From the NCBI GenBank assembly GCA_018882485.1, contig VERU01000095.1, positions 1 through 8,121 on the forward strand: DNA of 8,121 nt, given 5' to 3'. Below, piece by piece: positions 1 through 6,808 of the stretch (its first letter is position 1; each line of letters starts with the position of its first letter). The notes beneath the pieces are model-generated. The model worked only from the letters and a program-made list of their open reading frames with translations. It did no database searches and had not been told where the DNA came from. The stretch comes from Rhodoferax sp. (lineage in GTDB: Bacteria > Pseudomonadota > Gammaproteobacteria > Burkholderiales > Burkholderiaceae_C). The translations under genes were made by a program, and so were the position numbers.

Positions 1-598
1 TGCGCGGCAGGATCACTTCCTGGCGGGGCACTTCCACATCCAGGGTGGCGCTGGCAAAGGCCAGGCGGTGGCCGTCGGTGGCCACCAGGCTGAGCTTCTT
101 GCCTTCGGCCACGAACAGGATGCCGTTGAGGTAGTACCGGATGTCATGGACCGCCATGGCAAACGAGACCTGGCCCAGCAGGCTCTTGAGGGTTTTTTGC
201 GGCACGCTGAACGAGGGGCCGAAGCTGGGCGACTCCTGCACCAGCGGAAAGTCTTCGGCCGGCAGGGTCTGCAGCGTGAATTTGCTCTTGCCGCCCTTGA
301 GGATGAGCTTGCTGGCGCTGGATTCGATCGATACCGTCTGGTCACCGGCCATGGTGCGCAGGATGTCGATGAGCTTGCGTGCGCCCACCGTGGTGGTGAA
401 GTCGCCGGCGTCGCCGCCCAGTTCGGCATGGGTGCGGATCTGGATTTCCAGGTCGCTGGTGGTGAGCTGCAGGGTGGGCCCGGTCTTGCGGATCAGCACG
501 TTGGCCAGGATGGGCAGGGTGTGCCGGCGTTCCACGATGCCGGCCACCGACTGGAGCGCCGACAGAACGATGTCTTGGGGAGCCTTCAGGACGATCAT
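1..598 (-). CDS. dnaN: DNA polymerase III beta subunit (sliding clamp), partial
   Basis: The gene encodes the ring-shaped processivity clamp that holds DNA polymerase III on DNA. About 199 codons are visible, roughly the first half of a family that usually has about 365-375 residues; the C-terminal half lies beyond base 1. The protein starts MIVLKAPQDIVLSALQSVAG, followed by the family-typical segment IVERRHTLPILANVLI, and later shows VATDGHRLAF near residue 180. Domain I and most of domain II are therefore present. The start at 598 is preceded by AGAGG at a good distance (reverse complement of about 605-609). It lies 96 bp downstream of dnaA on the same strand, the usual dnaA-dnaN order, and is probably co-transcribed with it. 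The open frame runs off the window edge and shows no internal stop in the parts read. Confidence 0.95.
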   Translation of the reverse strand, partial: MIVLKAPQDIVLSALQSVAGIVERRHTLPILANVLIRKTGPTLQLTTSDLEIQIRTHAELGGDAGDFTTTVGARKLIDILRTMAGDQTVSIESSASKLILKGGKSKFTLQTLPAEDFPLVQESPSFGPSFSVPQKTLKSLLGQVSFAMAVHDIRYYLNGILFVAEGKKLSLVATDGHRLAFASATLDVEVPRQEVILPR

Positions 599-642
599 GT
601 CTACCTCTGCGATTTAGTGGAGTTCCAACGCCTGCACCATTA

Positions 643-656
643 TTGCCAGCTGGCAA
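643..656. repeat. 14-bp perfect palindrome between dnaA and dnaN
   Basis: TTGCCAGCTGGCAA is its own reverse complement. It sits in the 96-bp gap between the dnaA stop and the dnaN start, about 45 bp upstream of the dnaN start codon. It could be an operator for a dnaN promoter, or form an RNA stem in the dnaA-dnaN transcript. There is no U-run, so it does not look like a terminator. The function is unknown. Confidence 0.5.
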
Positions 657-694
657 GCCGAATAGCCCGGGATTGTCCGCTTTTCTTCCACGGC

Positions 695-2107
695 TCACCC
701 CTTCAGGGTTTGTTCCAGCACATGCAGCTGCTGGTTCAGGTCCAGCATCTGCTGCCGTTCCGCGCCGATCTTGCGCACCGCATGCAGCACGGTGGTGTGG
801 TCGCGCCCGCCAAACAGCTCGCCGATTTCGGGCAGGCTCTTCTGGGTCAGCTCCTTGGCCAGGTACATGGCGATCTGGCGCGGCCGGGCGATGCTGGCAG
901 GCCGCTTCTTGGAATACATGTCCGCGACCTTGATCTTGTAATAGTCGGCGACCGTTTTCTGGATGTTTTCCACCGAGATCTGCCGGTTCTGGATGGACAG
1001 CAGGTCCCGCAGGGCCTCGCGCGCCAGCAGGATGGAGATGTCTTTCTGGTTGAAGCGCGAATAGGCCAGGATCTTGCGCAGCGCGCCTTCGAGCTCCCGC
1101 ACGTTGGATCGGACGTTCTTGGCTACAAAAAAGGCCACTTCCTCGGGCATGGTCACGCCCTCGGCCTGCGCCTTGTTGATCAGGATGGCGACCCGCATTT
1201 CGAGTTCGGGCGGCTCGATGGCCACGGTGAGCCCGGCGTCGAAGCGCGATACCAGCCGTTCGTGGATGTCGGCCAGGCCCTTGGGGTAGGTGTCGCTGGT
1301 CATCACGATGTGGGACTTCTTGGCCAGCAGCGCCTCGAACGCATTGAAAAACTCTTCCTGGCTGCGCTCCTTGTTGGCGAAGAACTGCACGTCGTCGATC
1401 AGCAGCAGATCGAGCGAGTGGTAGTGCGCCTTGAACTCGTCGAAGGCCTTGCGCTGGAAGGCCTTGACCACATCCGAGACAAATTGCTCGGCATGGATGT
1501 AGAGAACCTTGGCCTGCGGCCGCTCCGCCAGCAGCTGGTTGCCCACGGCGTGCATCAGGTGCGTCTTGCCCAGGCCCACGCCGCCGTAGATGAACAGGGG
1601 GTTGTAGAGCTGGCCGGGCGACTGGGCCACGTGCATGGCGGCGGCGCGCGCCATGCGGTTGGCGCTGCCTTCCACCAGCGAGTCGAACGTCAGCGCCGGG
1701 TTGAGCCGGTTGCGCGGCAGGTTGTCGCGGTCGGGGCTGGCAGCCGCCGGCGCGGCCGGTGCCGCGAGCTCGGGCGCTGCCGTGCTGGGTGCGGGTGCAG
1801 GAGCCGGCGCTTCCCTGGGCGAGAGCGCGAGTTCGAGTGCGATGGGCTGCCCCGAAAACCGCTCCAGCAGCGCGGCGATGCGGCCCGCATACTGGGCCCG
1901 GACCCAGTCGAGCTTGAACCGGTTGCCCACGAACAGCGTCAGGCGCGAGGCGTCGTCGCTGGCGCGGGCAACCAGGGGGCGGATCCAGGTGTTGAACTGC
2001 TGTTCGGGCAGCTCCTGGGCCAGTTGTTCGGTGCAGGTCTGCCACAGGGACGGGATGGCTTCGGGCGCGGCGGGCATGGGGGCTGATGGGGGCTGTTCCG
2101 CCTTCAT
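695..2107 (-). CDS. dnaA: Chromosomal replication initiator protein DnaA
   Basis: This is the AAA+ ATPase that binds DnaA boxes and opens the chromosomal origin. It has 470 residues, normal for the family. Domain I (about 18-95) contains [21 protein letters not shown]. Domain II (about 96-130) is a flexible Ala/Pro-rich linker. Domain III has Walker A GGVGLGKT (175-182), Walker B LLLIDD (234-239), a sensor-1 segment [11 protein letters not shown] (268-278) and a sensor-2 region with VRELEGAL (336-343). Domain IV carries the DNA-binding signature [12 protein letters not shown] (433-444). The start at 2107 gives an N-terminal tail of about 17 residues before the conserved helix. No good Shine-Dalgarno precedes it, and an in-frame ATG at residue 11 is an alternative that would still keep domain I whole. 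Expression is probably autoregulated through the DnaA boxes just upstream. It is divergent from rpmH and followed by dnaN. Confidence 0.97.
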   Translation of the reverse strand: MKAEQPPSAPMPAAPEAIPSLWQTCTEQLAQELPEQQFNTWIRPLVARASDDASRLTLFVGNRFKLDWVRAQYAGRIAALLERFSGQPIALELALSPREAPAPAPAPSTAAPELAAPAAPAAASPDRDNLPRNRLNPALTFDSLVEGSANRMARAAAMHVAQSPGQLYNPLFIYGGVGLGKTHLMHAVGNQLLAERPQAKVLYIHAEQFVSDVVKAFQRKAFDEFKAHYHSLDLLLIDDVQFFANKERSQEEFFNAFEALLAKKSHIVMTSDTYPKGLADIHERLVSRFDAGLTVAIEPPELEMRVAILINKAQAEGVTMPEEVAFFVAKNVRSNVRELEGALRKILAYSRFNQKDISILLAREALRDLLSIQNRQISVENIQKTVADYYKIKVADMYSKKRPASIARPRQIAMYLAKELTQKSLPEIGELFGGRDHTTVLHAVRKIGAERQQMLDLNQQLHVLEQTLKG

Positions 2108-2123
2108 GGGGCGCGGTGCAATC

Positions 2124-2132
2124 TGTGGACAG
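2124..2132 (-). promoter_or_regulatory. Degenerate DnaA box
   Basis: TGTGGACAG on the plus strand reads CTGTCCACA on the minus strand, which matches the TTATCCACA consensus at 7 of 9 positions. It is inverted relative to the perfect box and separated from it by 40 bp. It would lie in the dnaA 5' untranslated region if the -10 proposed at 2154-2159 is right. With two mismatches it may bind weakly or not at all. Confidence 0.35.
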
Positions 2133-2153
2133 TTGGGCTCTGAAGAGCGCCGG

Positions 2154-2168
2154 ATTGTAGTTTGTCAA
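2154..2168 (-). promoter_or_regulatory. Candidate dnaA promoter
   Basis: On the minus strand there is a TACAAT hexamer (reverse complement of 2154-2159), a 5/6 match to the sigma-70 -10 element, which predicts a transcript start about 40 nt before the dnaA ATG. A perfect TTGACA (reverse complement of 2163-2168) lies nearby, but only 3 bp upstream of TACAAT, so the two cannot be partners. No good -35 stands 17 bp from TACAAT. The perfect DnaA box at 2173-2181 falls where spacer and -35 contacts would be, which fits autorepression. Confidence 0.4.
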
Positions 2169-2172
2169 AACC

Positions 2173-2181
2173 TTATCCACA
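2173..2181 (+). promoter_or_regulatory. Consensus DnaA box
   Basis: TTATCCACA is an exact match to the high-affinity DnaA binding site. It stands 66 bp upstream of the dnaA start codon, beside the candidate dnaA promoter. It is expected to bind DnaA for autoregulation, for origin function, or for both. Confidence 0.85.
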
Positions 2182-2244
2182 CGCCGGTGGCGCCGGTTGG
2201 CGGCCCCTGGCCGCCATGCCCCGCGCCGGTGCCAGGCGGGGTTA

Positions 2245-2274
2245 TTGGGGCTGCAGGAGCGATTTTGCGATAAT
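2245..2274 (+). promoter_or_regulatory. rpmH operon promoter, extended -10
   Basis: GATAAT at 2269-2274 is preceded one base away by TG (2266-2267), making an extended -10 element. A partial -35, TTGGGG (2245-2250), lies 18 bp upstream. The predicted transcript start is near 2281, about 20 nt before the rpmH ATG. The arrangement suits a strong constitutive promoter for a ribosomal protein gene, and it probably drives the whole rpmH-to-mnmE block. Confidence 0.6.
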
Positions 2275-2301
2275 GCCCGGTTCTGTCCGATCGGAATTGC
2301 C

Positions 2302-2436
2302 ATGAAACGCACCTACCAGCCCTCCAAGACCCGCCGCGCCCGCACCCACGGCTTCCTGGTCCGCATGAAGACCCGCGGCGGTCGCGCCGTGATCAACGCC
2401 CGCCGCGCCAAGGGGCGCAAGCGCCTGGCGGTCTGA
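2302..2436 (+). CDS. rpmH: 50S ribosomal protein L34
   Basis: This is a small basic protein of the large ribosomal subunit. It is 44 residues long, the normal family length, and starts with the signature [18 protein letters not shown]. The family-typical stretch [18 protein letters not shown] follows, and the protein ends in KRLAV. The frame extends further upstream to 2197, but the ATG at 2302 is the family start and has a GGAA-type ribosome site 7-10 bases ahead (about 2292-2295). It is the first gene of the rightward operon and is followed after 58 bp by rnpA, the arrangement conserved in most bacteria. Confidence 0.98.
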   Translation: MKRTYQPSKTRRARTHGFLVRMKTRGGRAVINARRAKGRKRLAV

Positions 2437-2494
2437 GTCTGCGCGCGGTTTGCAGTGACCCGGTCTGCAGCGCTGGCCCCGGCGCGGTTGCCCT

Positions 2495-2935
2495 GTGCAG
2501 CGGCTGACTTCCTGGGCCGAGTTCCAGGCCGTGATGGCTGCGGGCGCGATCGCCCGTAGCCCGCATTTCGTGCTGCACTGCGCCCTGTTCGATGCGCCCG
2601 GCGGCGCGGCTCTGCCCGAGGCCGAGTGGCCAGCGCCCCTGCGGCCGCTGGCGGCCGGCCCGCACACCTGGCTGGCCGGCTTCACGCCCAAACGCTGGGC
2701 CCGCCGCGCCGTGACGCGCAACGCCGTGCGCCGCCAGATCGACAACGTGGGCCGCGCCTTGCAGGCGCAACTGCCCCGCGCTGCGTACCTGGTGCGGCTG
2801 CGTGCCGCCATCGACCGGGCCGATTACCCCAGCGCCAGCTCGGTGCGGCTGCGCACGGATCTGCGGCTCGAACTCGAACAGCTGTTTGCCCACGGCCTGG
2901 CCCGTCTGGCCGCGACGGCGGGGGCGGCCCGATGA
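2495..2935 (+). CDS. rnpA: Ribonuclease P protein component
   Basis: This is the protein cofactor of RNase P, which helps the catalytic RNA bind and cut 5' leaders from pre-tRNA. It has 146 residues, a little longer than the E. coli protein (119). The start is a GTG giving MQRLTSWAEFQAVM; the preceding Shine-Dalgarno is poor. The basic RNR helix is at KRWARRAVTRNAVRRQ (66-81), with RN at 75-76. The following Arg-Glu of the common RNxxKRxxRE motif is replaced here by Asp-Asn (83-84). That may be lineage-specific, since betaproteobacterial RnpA proteins diverge at this site. The region at residues 34-56 is Pro/Ala-rich and longer than in E. coli. The stop overlaps the yidD start in ATGA, so the two are probably translationally coupled. 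Confidence 0.92.
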   Translation: MQRLTSWAEFQAVMAAGAIARSPHFVLHCALFDAPGGAALPEAEWPAPLRPLAAGPHTWLAGFTPKRWARRAVTRNAVRRQIDNVGRALQAQLPRAAYLVRLRAAIDRADYPSASSVRLRTDLRLELEQLFAHGLARLAATAGAAR

Positions 2936-3204
2936 TCCAGCGCCTGCTGATCGGTCTGGTCCGGGGGTACCGGCTGCTGCTGAGCCCCTGGCTGGGTTCG
3001 GCCTGCCGTTTCGAGCCCACCTGTTCGGCCTATGCCCTGCAGGCCCTGCAGCAGCATGGCGCTGCGGCCGGTTCGTACCTCACGGTCGCCCGGCTGGCCC
3101 GTTGCCATCCCTGGTGTGACGGCGGCCACGATCCGGTCCCGGCGCAGGCGCCGCGGCTGTTTGGCCGCCTGCTTTCTCCTTCCTATCCGAAGAAGTCTTC
3201 ATGA
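2932..3204 (+). CDS. yidD: Membrane protein insertion efficiency factor YidD
   Basis: This is a small membrane-associated protein that assists YidC-dependent insertion of inner-membrane proteins. It has 90 residues, typical for the family. The diagnostic motif is complete: SACRFEPTCSAYALQAL (23-39), then RCHPWCDGGHDPVP (57-70), with its conserved cysteines. An amphipathic N-terminal helix, MIQRLLIGLVRGYRLLLSPW, would bind the membrane face. The true start is the ATG at 2932, overlapping the rnpA stop by 4 nt; the frame is open further upstream only by chance inside rnpA. Its own stop overlaps the yidC start in the same ATGA manner. The rnpA-yidD-yidC order is the conserved one. Confidence 0.95.
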   Translation: MIQRLLIGLVRGYRLLLSPWLGSACRFEPTCSAYALQALQQHGAAAGSYLTVARLARCHPWCDGGHDPVPAQAPRLFGRLLSPSYPKKSS

Positions 3205-4919
3205 ACGATATTCGCCGCACCATCCTCTGGGTGGTTTTTGGTTTTTCCATGGTGCTGCTGTGGGACCAATGGCAGGTCTACAACGGCCACAAGGCCACGT
3301 TCTTCCCCAGCCCGTTCACCAGCACCGCCACACCGCAGGCCGGCCCGGCCTCTGCGGCGGCGGCCGGCTCGGTGCCGGTGCCCAGTGCCCTGCCCGCGGC
3401 CGCTGGCAGCACCGCACAGGCGGTGCCCGGTGGTCCGGCTGCCGCGCCGGCGACCGCGCCTGCGCCGGGCGGTGAACGCGTCGAGGTCCGCACCGATGTG
3501 CTCAAGCTCGGCTTCGACACCGAAGGGGGCTCGCTGGTGCGCTCCGAGTTCCTGCAGTTCGGCCGGGCCGATGGCAAACCGGGCCAGTTCGTGCTGCTGG
3601 ACGCCAGCCGAGAGCGGGTTTACCAGGCGCAGACCGGCCTGATCGGTGGCGCGGCCGGCGCACTGCCCAACCACAAGACCGTGATGACGCTGGCCCCCGG
3701 CCCGCGTGAGCTGGCCACCGGCGCCAACGAACTGGTGCTGCGCTTCGAGTCCCCCGAGGTGGGTGGTGTCAAACTCGTCAAGTCCTACACCCTGCGTCGC
3801 GGCAGTTACGCCATCGATGTGCGGCACGAGGTGGTCAACGCCGGCGCGGCTGCGGTGTCACCGCAGCTGTACCTGCAGCTGGTGCGCGATGGCAACAAGC
3901 CCGAGGGCGAGTCGTCCTTCTATTCGACCTTCACCGGTCCGGCGATCTACACCGACGCCAAGAAGTACCAGAAGGTGGAGTTCAAGGACATCGAGAACGG
4001 CAAGGCCGACTTCGAGAAGACCACCGCCAACGGCTATGTGGCCATGGTGCAGCACTACTTTGCCAGTGCCTGGCTGCTGCCGGCCGGCCTGCAGCGCGAG
4101 ATGTTCACCCGCAAGGTGGACACCAACCTCTATGCGGTGGGCATGATTGCGCCGCTGGGCAGCCTGGAGCCGGGCGCCAGCAAGGCGCAGGACAGCCGTT
4201 TCTTTGTGGGGCCGCAGGAAGAAAAGAAGCTCGAAGCCCTGATGCCGGGCCTGGAGCTCGTCAAGGACTACGGCTGGCTCACCATCCTGGCCAAGCCGCT
4301 GTACTGGCTGCTCGACCAGCTCGAGCGCTTCATCGGCAACTGGGGCTGGTCCATCGTGGCGCTGGTGCTGCTGCTCAAGATCGCGTTCTACTGGCTCAAC
4401 GCCAAGGCCTACGCCAGCATGGCCAAGATGAAGGCCATCAACCCCCGCATCATGGAGATGCGCGAGCGGCTCAAGGACAAGCCGCAGCAGATGCAGCAGG
4501 AGATGATGCGCATCTACCGCGAGGAAAAGGTCAACCCCATGGGGGGCTGCTTCCCGATCATGGTGCAGATCCCGGTGTTCATCGCGCTGTACTGGGTGCT
4601 GCTGTCCAGCGTGGAAATGCGCAATGCCCCCTGGATTGGCTGGATCCATGACCTGTCCGCCCCCGATCCGTACTTCATCCTGCCGGTGGTGATGACGCTG
4701 ACCACCCTGCTGCAGACCGCCCTGAACCCCGCGCCGCCGGACCCGATGCAGGCCAAGCTGATGTGGTTCATGCCGCTGGCCTTCAGCGTGATGTTCTTCT
4801 TCTTCCCGTCCGGGCTGGTGCTGTACTGGATCACCAACAACATCCTGTCGATCGCGCAGCAGTGGATCATCAACACCCGCATGGGCGTGCCGCCGCAGTT
4901 CAACCTGCCCAAGTTCTGA
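3201..4919 (+). CDS. yidC: Membrane protein insertase YidC
   Basis: YidC inserts and folds inner-membrane proteins, alone or with the Sec translocon. It has 572 residues, slightly longer than E. coli (548). TM1 is at about 6-22. A long Ala/Pro/Gly-rich linker (about 40-90) leads to the periplasmic P1 domain (about 93-340). The conserved insertase core follows: TM2 about 357-375, a hydrophobic segment at 381-399, the cytoplasmic coiled region with [10 protein letters not shown] (407-416), [12 protein letters not shown] (441-452), then [15 protein letters not shown] (481-495) and [11 protein letters not shown] (533-543). The groove Arg of E. coli (R366) aligns with Lys393, keeping the positive charge. 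The start overlaps the yidD stop (ATGA) and follows a GAAG ribosome-site remnant. The C-terminal tail is short. Its stop overlaps the likely mnmE start. Confidence 0.98.
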   Translation: MNDIRRTILWVVFGFSMVLLWDQWQVYNGHKATFFPSPFTSTATPQAGPASAAAAGSVPVPSALPAAAGSTAQAVPGGPAAAPATAPAPGGERVEVRTDVLKLGFDTEGGSLVRSEFLQFGRADGKPGQFVLLDASRERVYQAQTGLIGGAAGALPNHKTVMTLAPGPRELATGANELVLRFESPEVGGVKLVKSYTLRRGSYAIDVRHEVVNAGAAAVSPQLYLQLVRDGNKPEGESSFYSTFTGPAIYTDAKKYQKVEFKDIENGKADFEKTTANGYVAMVQHYFASAWLLPAGLQREMFTRKVDTNLYAVGMIAPLGSLEPGASKAQDSRFFVGPQEEKKLEALMPGLELVKDYGWLTILAKPLYWLLDQLERFIGNWGWSIVALVLLLKIAFYWLNAKAYASMAKMKAINPRIMEMRERLKDKPQQMQQEMMRIYREEKVNPMGGCFPIMVQIPVFIALYWVLLSSVEMRNAPWIGWIHDLSAPDPYFILPVVMTLTTLLQTALNPAPPDPMQAKLMWFMPLAFSVMFFFFPSGLVLYWITNNILSIAQQWIINTRMGVPPQFNLPKF

Positions 4920-6415
4920 ACCCGGACCCGATCGCGGCCATCGCCACCGCGCCGGGGCGGGGCGCGGTCGGCATCCTGCGCCTCAGCGGCACCGGCCTGG
5001 CGCCGCTGGCCCGCGTGCTGTGCGGGCGCGACCTGCCGCCCCGCCAGGCCTGCTACCTGCCTTTTGCCGATGCCGGCGGCCAGCCCATCGACCACGGTCT
5101 GGCGCTGTTCTTTCCGGCGCCGCACTCCTTTACCGGCGAGGACGTGCTGGAGCTGCAGGCCCATGGCGGCCCGGTGGTGCTGCAGCTGCTGCTGGCCCGC
5201 TGCCTGCAGGCGGCGGCCGCGCCCGTGCCCGGCGCTCCCCCGGACGCCGCGCCCTGCCTGCCCGGGCTGCGGCTGGCGCGCCCGGGCGAGTTCAGCGAAC
5301 GGGCCTTCCTCAATGACAAGATCGACCTGGCCCAGGCCGAGGCCATTGCCGACCTGATCGACGCCAGCACCGAGGCCGCCGCCCGCAGCGCCAGCCGGTC
5401 GCTGGCCGGCGAGTTCTCGCGCGAGATCGGTACCCTGCGCGAGGCGCTGATCCACCTGCGCATGCTGGTGGAGGCGACGCTGGATTTCCCTGAGGAAGAA
5501 ATTGACTTCCTGCTCAAGGCGGATGCGGTCGGGCAGCTATCAAAACTGCAGCAATCACTGCATGCCGTCATGGCCCGCGCACACCAGGGCGCGCTGCTGC
5601 GAGAGGGTATCAAGGTGGTGATTGCGGGCCAGCCCAACGCGGGCAAGTCCTCGCTGCTCAACGCCCTGGCCGGGGCCGAGCTGGCCATCGTGACGCCGGT
5701 GGCCGGCACCACCCGCGACACGGTGCGCCAGACGGTGCAGATCGAGGGCGTGCCGGTGCACGTGATCGACACCGCCGGCCTGCGCGACAGCGCCGATGTG
5801 GTGGAGCAGATCGGCATCGCCCGGGCCTGGGACGCGATTGCCGAGGCCGATGCGGTGCTGTTCCTGCACGACCTGACGCGCGCCGATGCTCTTGATTACA
5901 TAGCACAAGATTCAATGATCATGCGGGCTGTAGCCCAAAAAGTGCCCGAATCCGTGCCGGTGCTGCATGTCTGGAACAAGCTGGACGCCGGCCTGGGCAG
6001 CGCCACCCCGCTCGCTGCGCCTGCGCCTTCAGGTCGCGCTGACGAGACCGGTGGTTCCGACGCACCCAACGCGCCGGAGTCGCCCAATTCTTCCGACGCG
6101 TCAGACGCCCTGATGCTGTCCGCCCGCACCGGCCAGGGCCTGGACGCGCTGCGCCGCCGCCTGCTGGCGCTGGCCGGCTGGCAGGCCCTGCCCGAAGGCG
6201 TCTACATGGCCCGAGAGCGCCATGTGCAGGCCCTGCGCCGCGTGGAACAGCACCTGGACCTGGCCGGCGAGCACCTCGCCGCCCAGGCGCAATCCCTGGA
6301 CCTGCTGGCCGAAGAACTGCGCCTGGCCCAGAACGCCCTGGGCGATATCACCGGCGCCTTCAGCGCCGACGACCTGCTGGGCGAGATCTTTTCGAAGTTC
6401 TGCATCGGGAAGTAG
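4916..6415 (+). CDS. mnmE: tRNA uridine-5-carboxymethylaminomethyl(34) synthesis GTPase MnmE
   Basis: MnmE works with MnmG to add the cmnm5 group to the wobble uridine of certain tRNAs. The N-terminal folate-binding domain starts [20 protein letters not shown]. The G domain has G1 GQPNAGKS (238-245), G2 TTRD (265-268), G3 DTAG (285-288) and G4 NKLD (354-357). The C-terminus is the diagnostic FCIGK with its catalytic Cys496 (numbered from the CTG). No ATG, GTG or TTG lies where the family starts. The best placed codon is a CTG at 4916, four residues before DPIAAI and overlapping the yidC stop as CTGA, giving 499 residues. A GTG at 4862 inside yidC (517 residues) is the alternative. E. coli MnmE has 454 residues; the excess is mainly a Pro/Ala-rich insert at about 99-117 and a Ser/Asp/Pro/Ala-rich insert at about 358-398. 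An AT-rich stretch lies at 5891-5940. The gene's identity is certain; its start is not. Confidence 0.95.
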   Translation: MNPDPIAAIATAPGRGAVGILRLSGTGLAPLARVLCGRDLPPRQACYLPFADAGGQPIDHGLALFFPAPHSFTGEDVLELQAHGGPVVLQLLLARCLQAAAAPVPGAPPDAAPCLPGLRLARPGEFSERAFLNDKIDLAQAEAIADLIDASTEAAARSASRSLAGEFSREIGTLREALIHLRMLVEATLDFPEEEIDFLLKADAVGQLSKLQQSLHAVMARAHQGALLREGIKVVIAGQPNAGKSSLLNALAGAELAIVTPVAGTTRDTVRQTVQIEGVPVHVIDTAGLRDSADVVEQIGIARAWDAIAEADAVLFLHDLTRADALDYIAQDSMIMRAVAQKVPESVPVLHVWNKLDAGLGSATPLAAPAPSGRADETGGSDAPNAPESPNSSDASDALMLSARTGQGLDALRRRLLALAGWQALPEGVYMARERHVQALRRVEQHLDLAGEHLAAQAQSLDLLAEELRLAQNALGDITGAFSADDLLGEIFSKFCIGK

Positions 6416-6420
6416 GTGGG

Positions 6421-6441
6421 GGCCGGGGGGTTACCCAGGCC
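6421..6441. terminator. Weak hairpin after mnmE, possible operon terminator
   Basis: GGCC (6421-6424) can pair with GGCC (6438-6441), and GGG (within 6425-6430) with CCC (6434-6436), around a TTA loop. The stem begins 5 nt after the mnmE stop, a natural place for the operon to end. There is no following T-run, so it is not a standard intrinsic terminator. It may only slow polymerase or protect the 3' end. Confidence 0.3.
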
Positions 6442-6509
6442 TCGATGTGGATGCTGGAGTGATCCGCATCTTCTTGTAGTCGGTGATGGCGTCCAATTTG
6501 CGCCTTTAG

Positions 6510-6697
6510 TTCAAGGTGGCGCTGCGGCTGCCCCTGGTGCACGAGCACGAGTGGCCGGCGGATGTTGTGGGGGAGGCGCTGAGCCATACGATCGGCGGTG
6601 TGCGCCGCGCGTACCACCGGGCGGAGTATGCGGGCCAGAAAAGGGATCTGCTGGGGTTTGGGGGGAGTATGTGGACGGGTTAGGGCGGGGGGCGTGA
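6510..6697 (+). pseudogene. Tyrosine-type integrase, decayed C-terminal fragment
   Basis: Reading from 6510, right after an in-frame TAG, the frame gives ALRLPLVHEHEWPADVVGEA, then LSHTIGGVRRAYHRAEYAGQ and KRDLLGF. This resembles the C-terminal end of phage/island integrases, which typically reads like W-PDVIE-LSH-VRRAYHRAEY-ERR-LM-WADYLDGL. After LLGF the frame breaks at the run GGGGTTTGGGGGG (6653-6665), and the expected ending WGEYVDGL continues in another frame (6659-6682), with a stop at 6695-6697. Everything upstream is missing: the N-terminal arm-binding domain, the catalytic Arg and His boxes, and probably the Tyr. It is therefore a dead remnant of an integrated element. The match is by motif recognition only. 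Confidence 0.6.
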
Positions 6698-6808
6698 TCG
6701 GCCGTGTTCGGCCAAGAGCCGTCATCGCCTTGATCGTCCTGAAGACCCGTTAAGGCTGATAAATGGCATTGGTCGCTCAGCACAAGGCTTGCGACACGCG
6801 AGTCCTGT

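Larger units (their letters stand above)
2108..2301. other. dnaA-rpmH divergent intergenic region, candidate oriC
   Basis: This 194-bp space separates the leftward dnaA-dnaN pair from the rightward rpmH operon, so transcription on both sides points away from it, as expected at an origin. It holds one perfect DnaA box and one degenerate box on the opposite strand, beside an AT-richer stretch (about 2151-2176) in an otherwise GC-rich setting. In many bacteria oriC lies next to dnaA. However, a functional origin normally has a cluster of boxes and a clear AT-rich unwinding element, and neither is obvious here. The region may be only the autoregulated dnaA promoter, with the true origin elsewhere. 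Confidence 0.4.
6416..6808. other. Gene-poor interval with mobile-element debris
   Basis: This is about 390 bp between mnmE and the LysR gene with no intact coding sequence. It holds a GC-rich hairpin just after mnmE (6421-6441), the integrase remnant (6510-6697) and a second short hairpin GGCCG-TGTT-CGGCC (6700-6713). Bases 6714-6808 show nothing I can name. Neither hairpin has a U-run. No tRNA gene or clear attachment-site repeat was seen. Confidence 0.6.

Noticed and set aside
68..2086. Long plus-strand open frame across dnaN and dnaA (672 codons)
   Set aside because: It lies antisense to two clearly identified genes, has no recognisable motif, and its composition is what GC-rich third positions produce in the shadow frame.
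2197..2301. Upstream extension of the rpmH frame
   Set aside because: L34 proteins are 44-46 residues long and begin MKRTYQPS. The extension covers the promoter and lacks conservation.
342..2312. Long minus-strand open frame in another frame over dnaA (656 codons)
   Set aside because: It is a frame shadow of dnaA, rich in Arg, Pro and Ala with no domain. The dnaA frame explains the region fully.
4514..5455. Minus-strand open frame opposite yidC and mnmE (313 codons)
   Set aside because: It is antisense to two conserved genes, with no ribosome site or family signature.
6431..6496. Short minus-strand frame from a TTG, reading LDAITDYKKMRITPASTSRPG in two pieces of recognisable-looking protein
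   Set aside because: It has 21 codons, with an AGGCGC-like sequence ahead of the TTG, and looks more protein-like than its surroundings. I recognise no family, and it could be chance or a fragment of an unknown gene.
6511..6783. Minus-strand open frame after mnmE (90 codons)
   Set aside because: It is antisense to the integrase remnant, Pro/Thr/Ala-rich, with no motif and no ribosome site.
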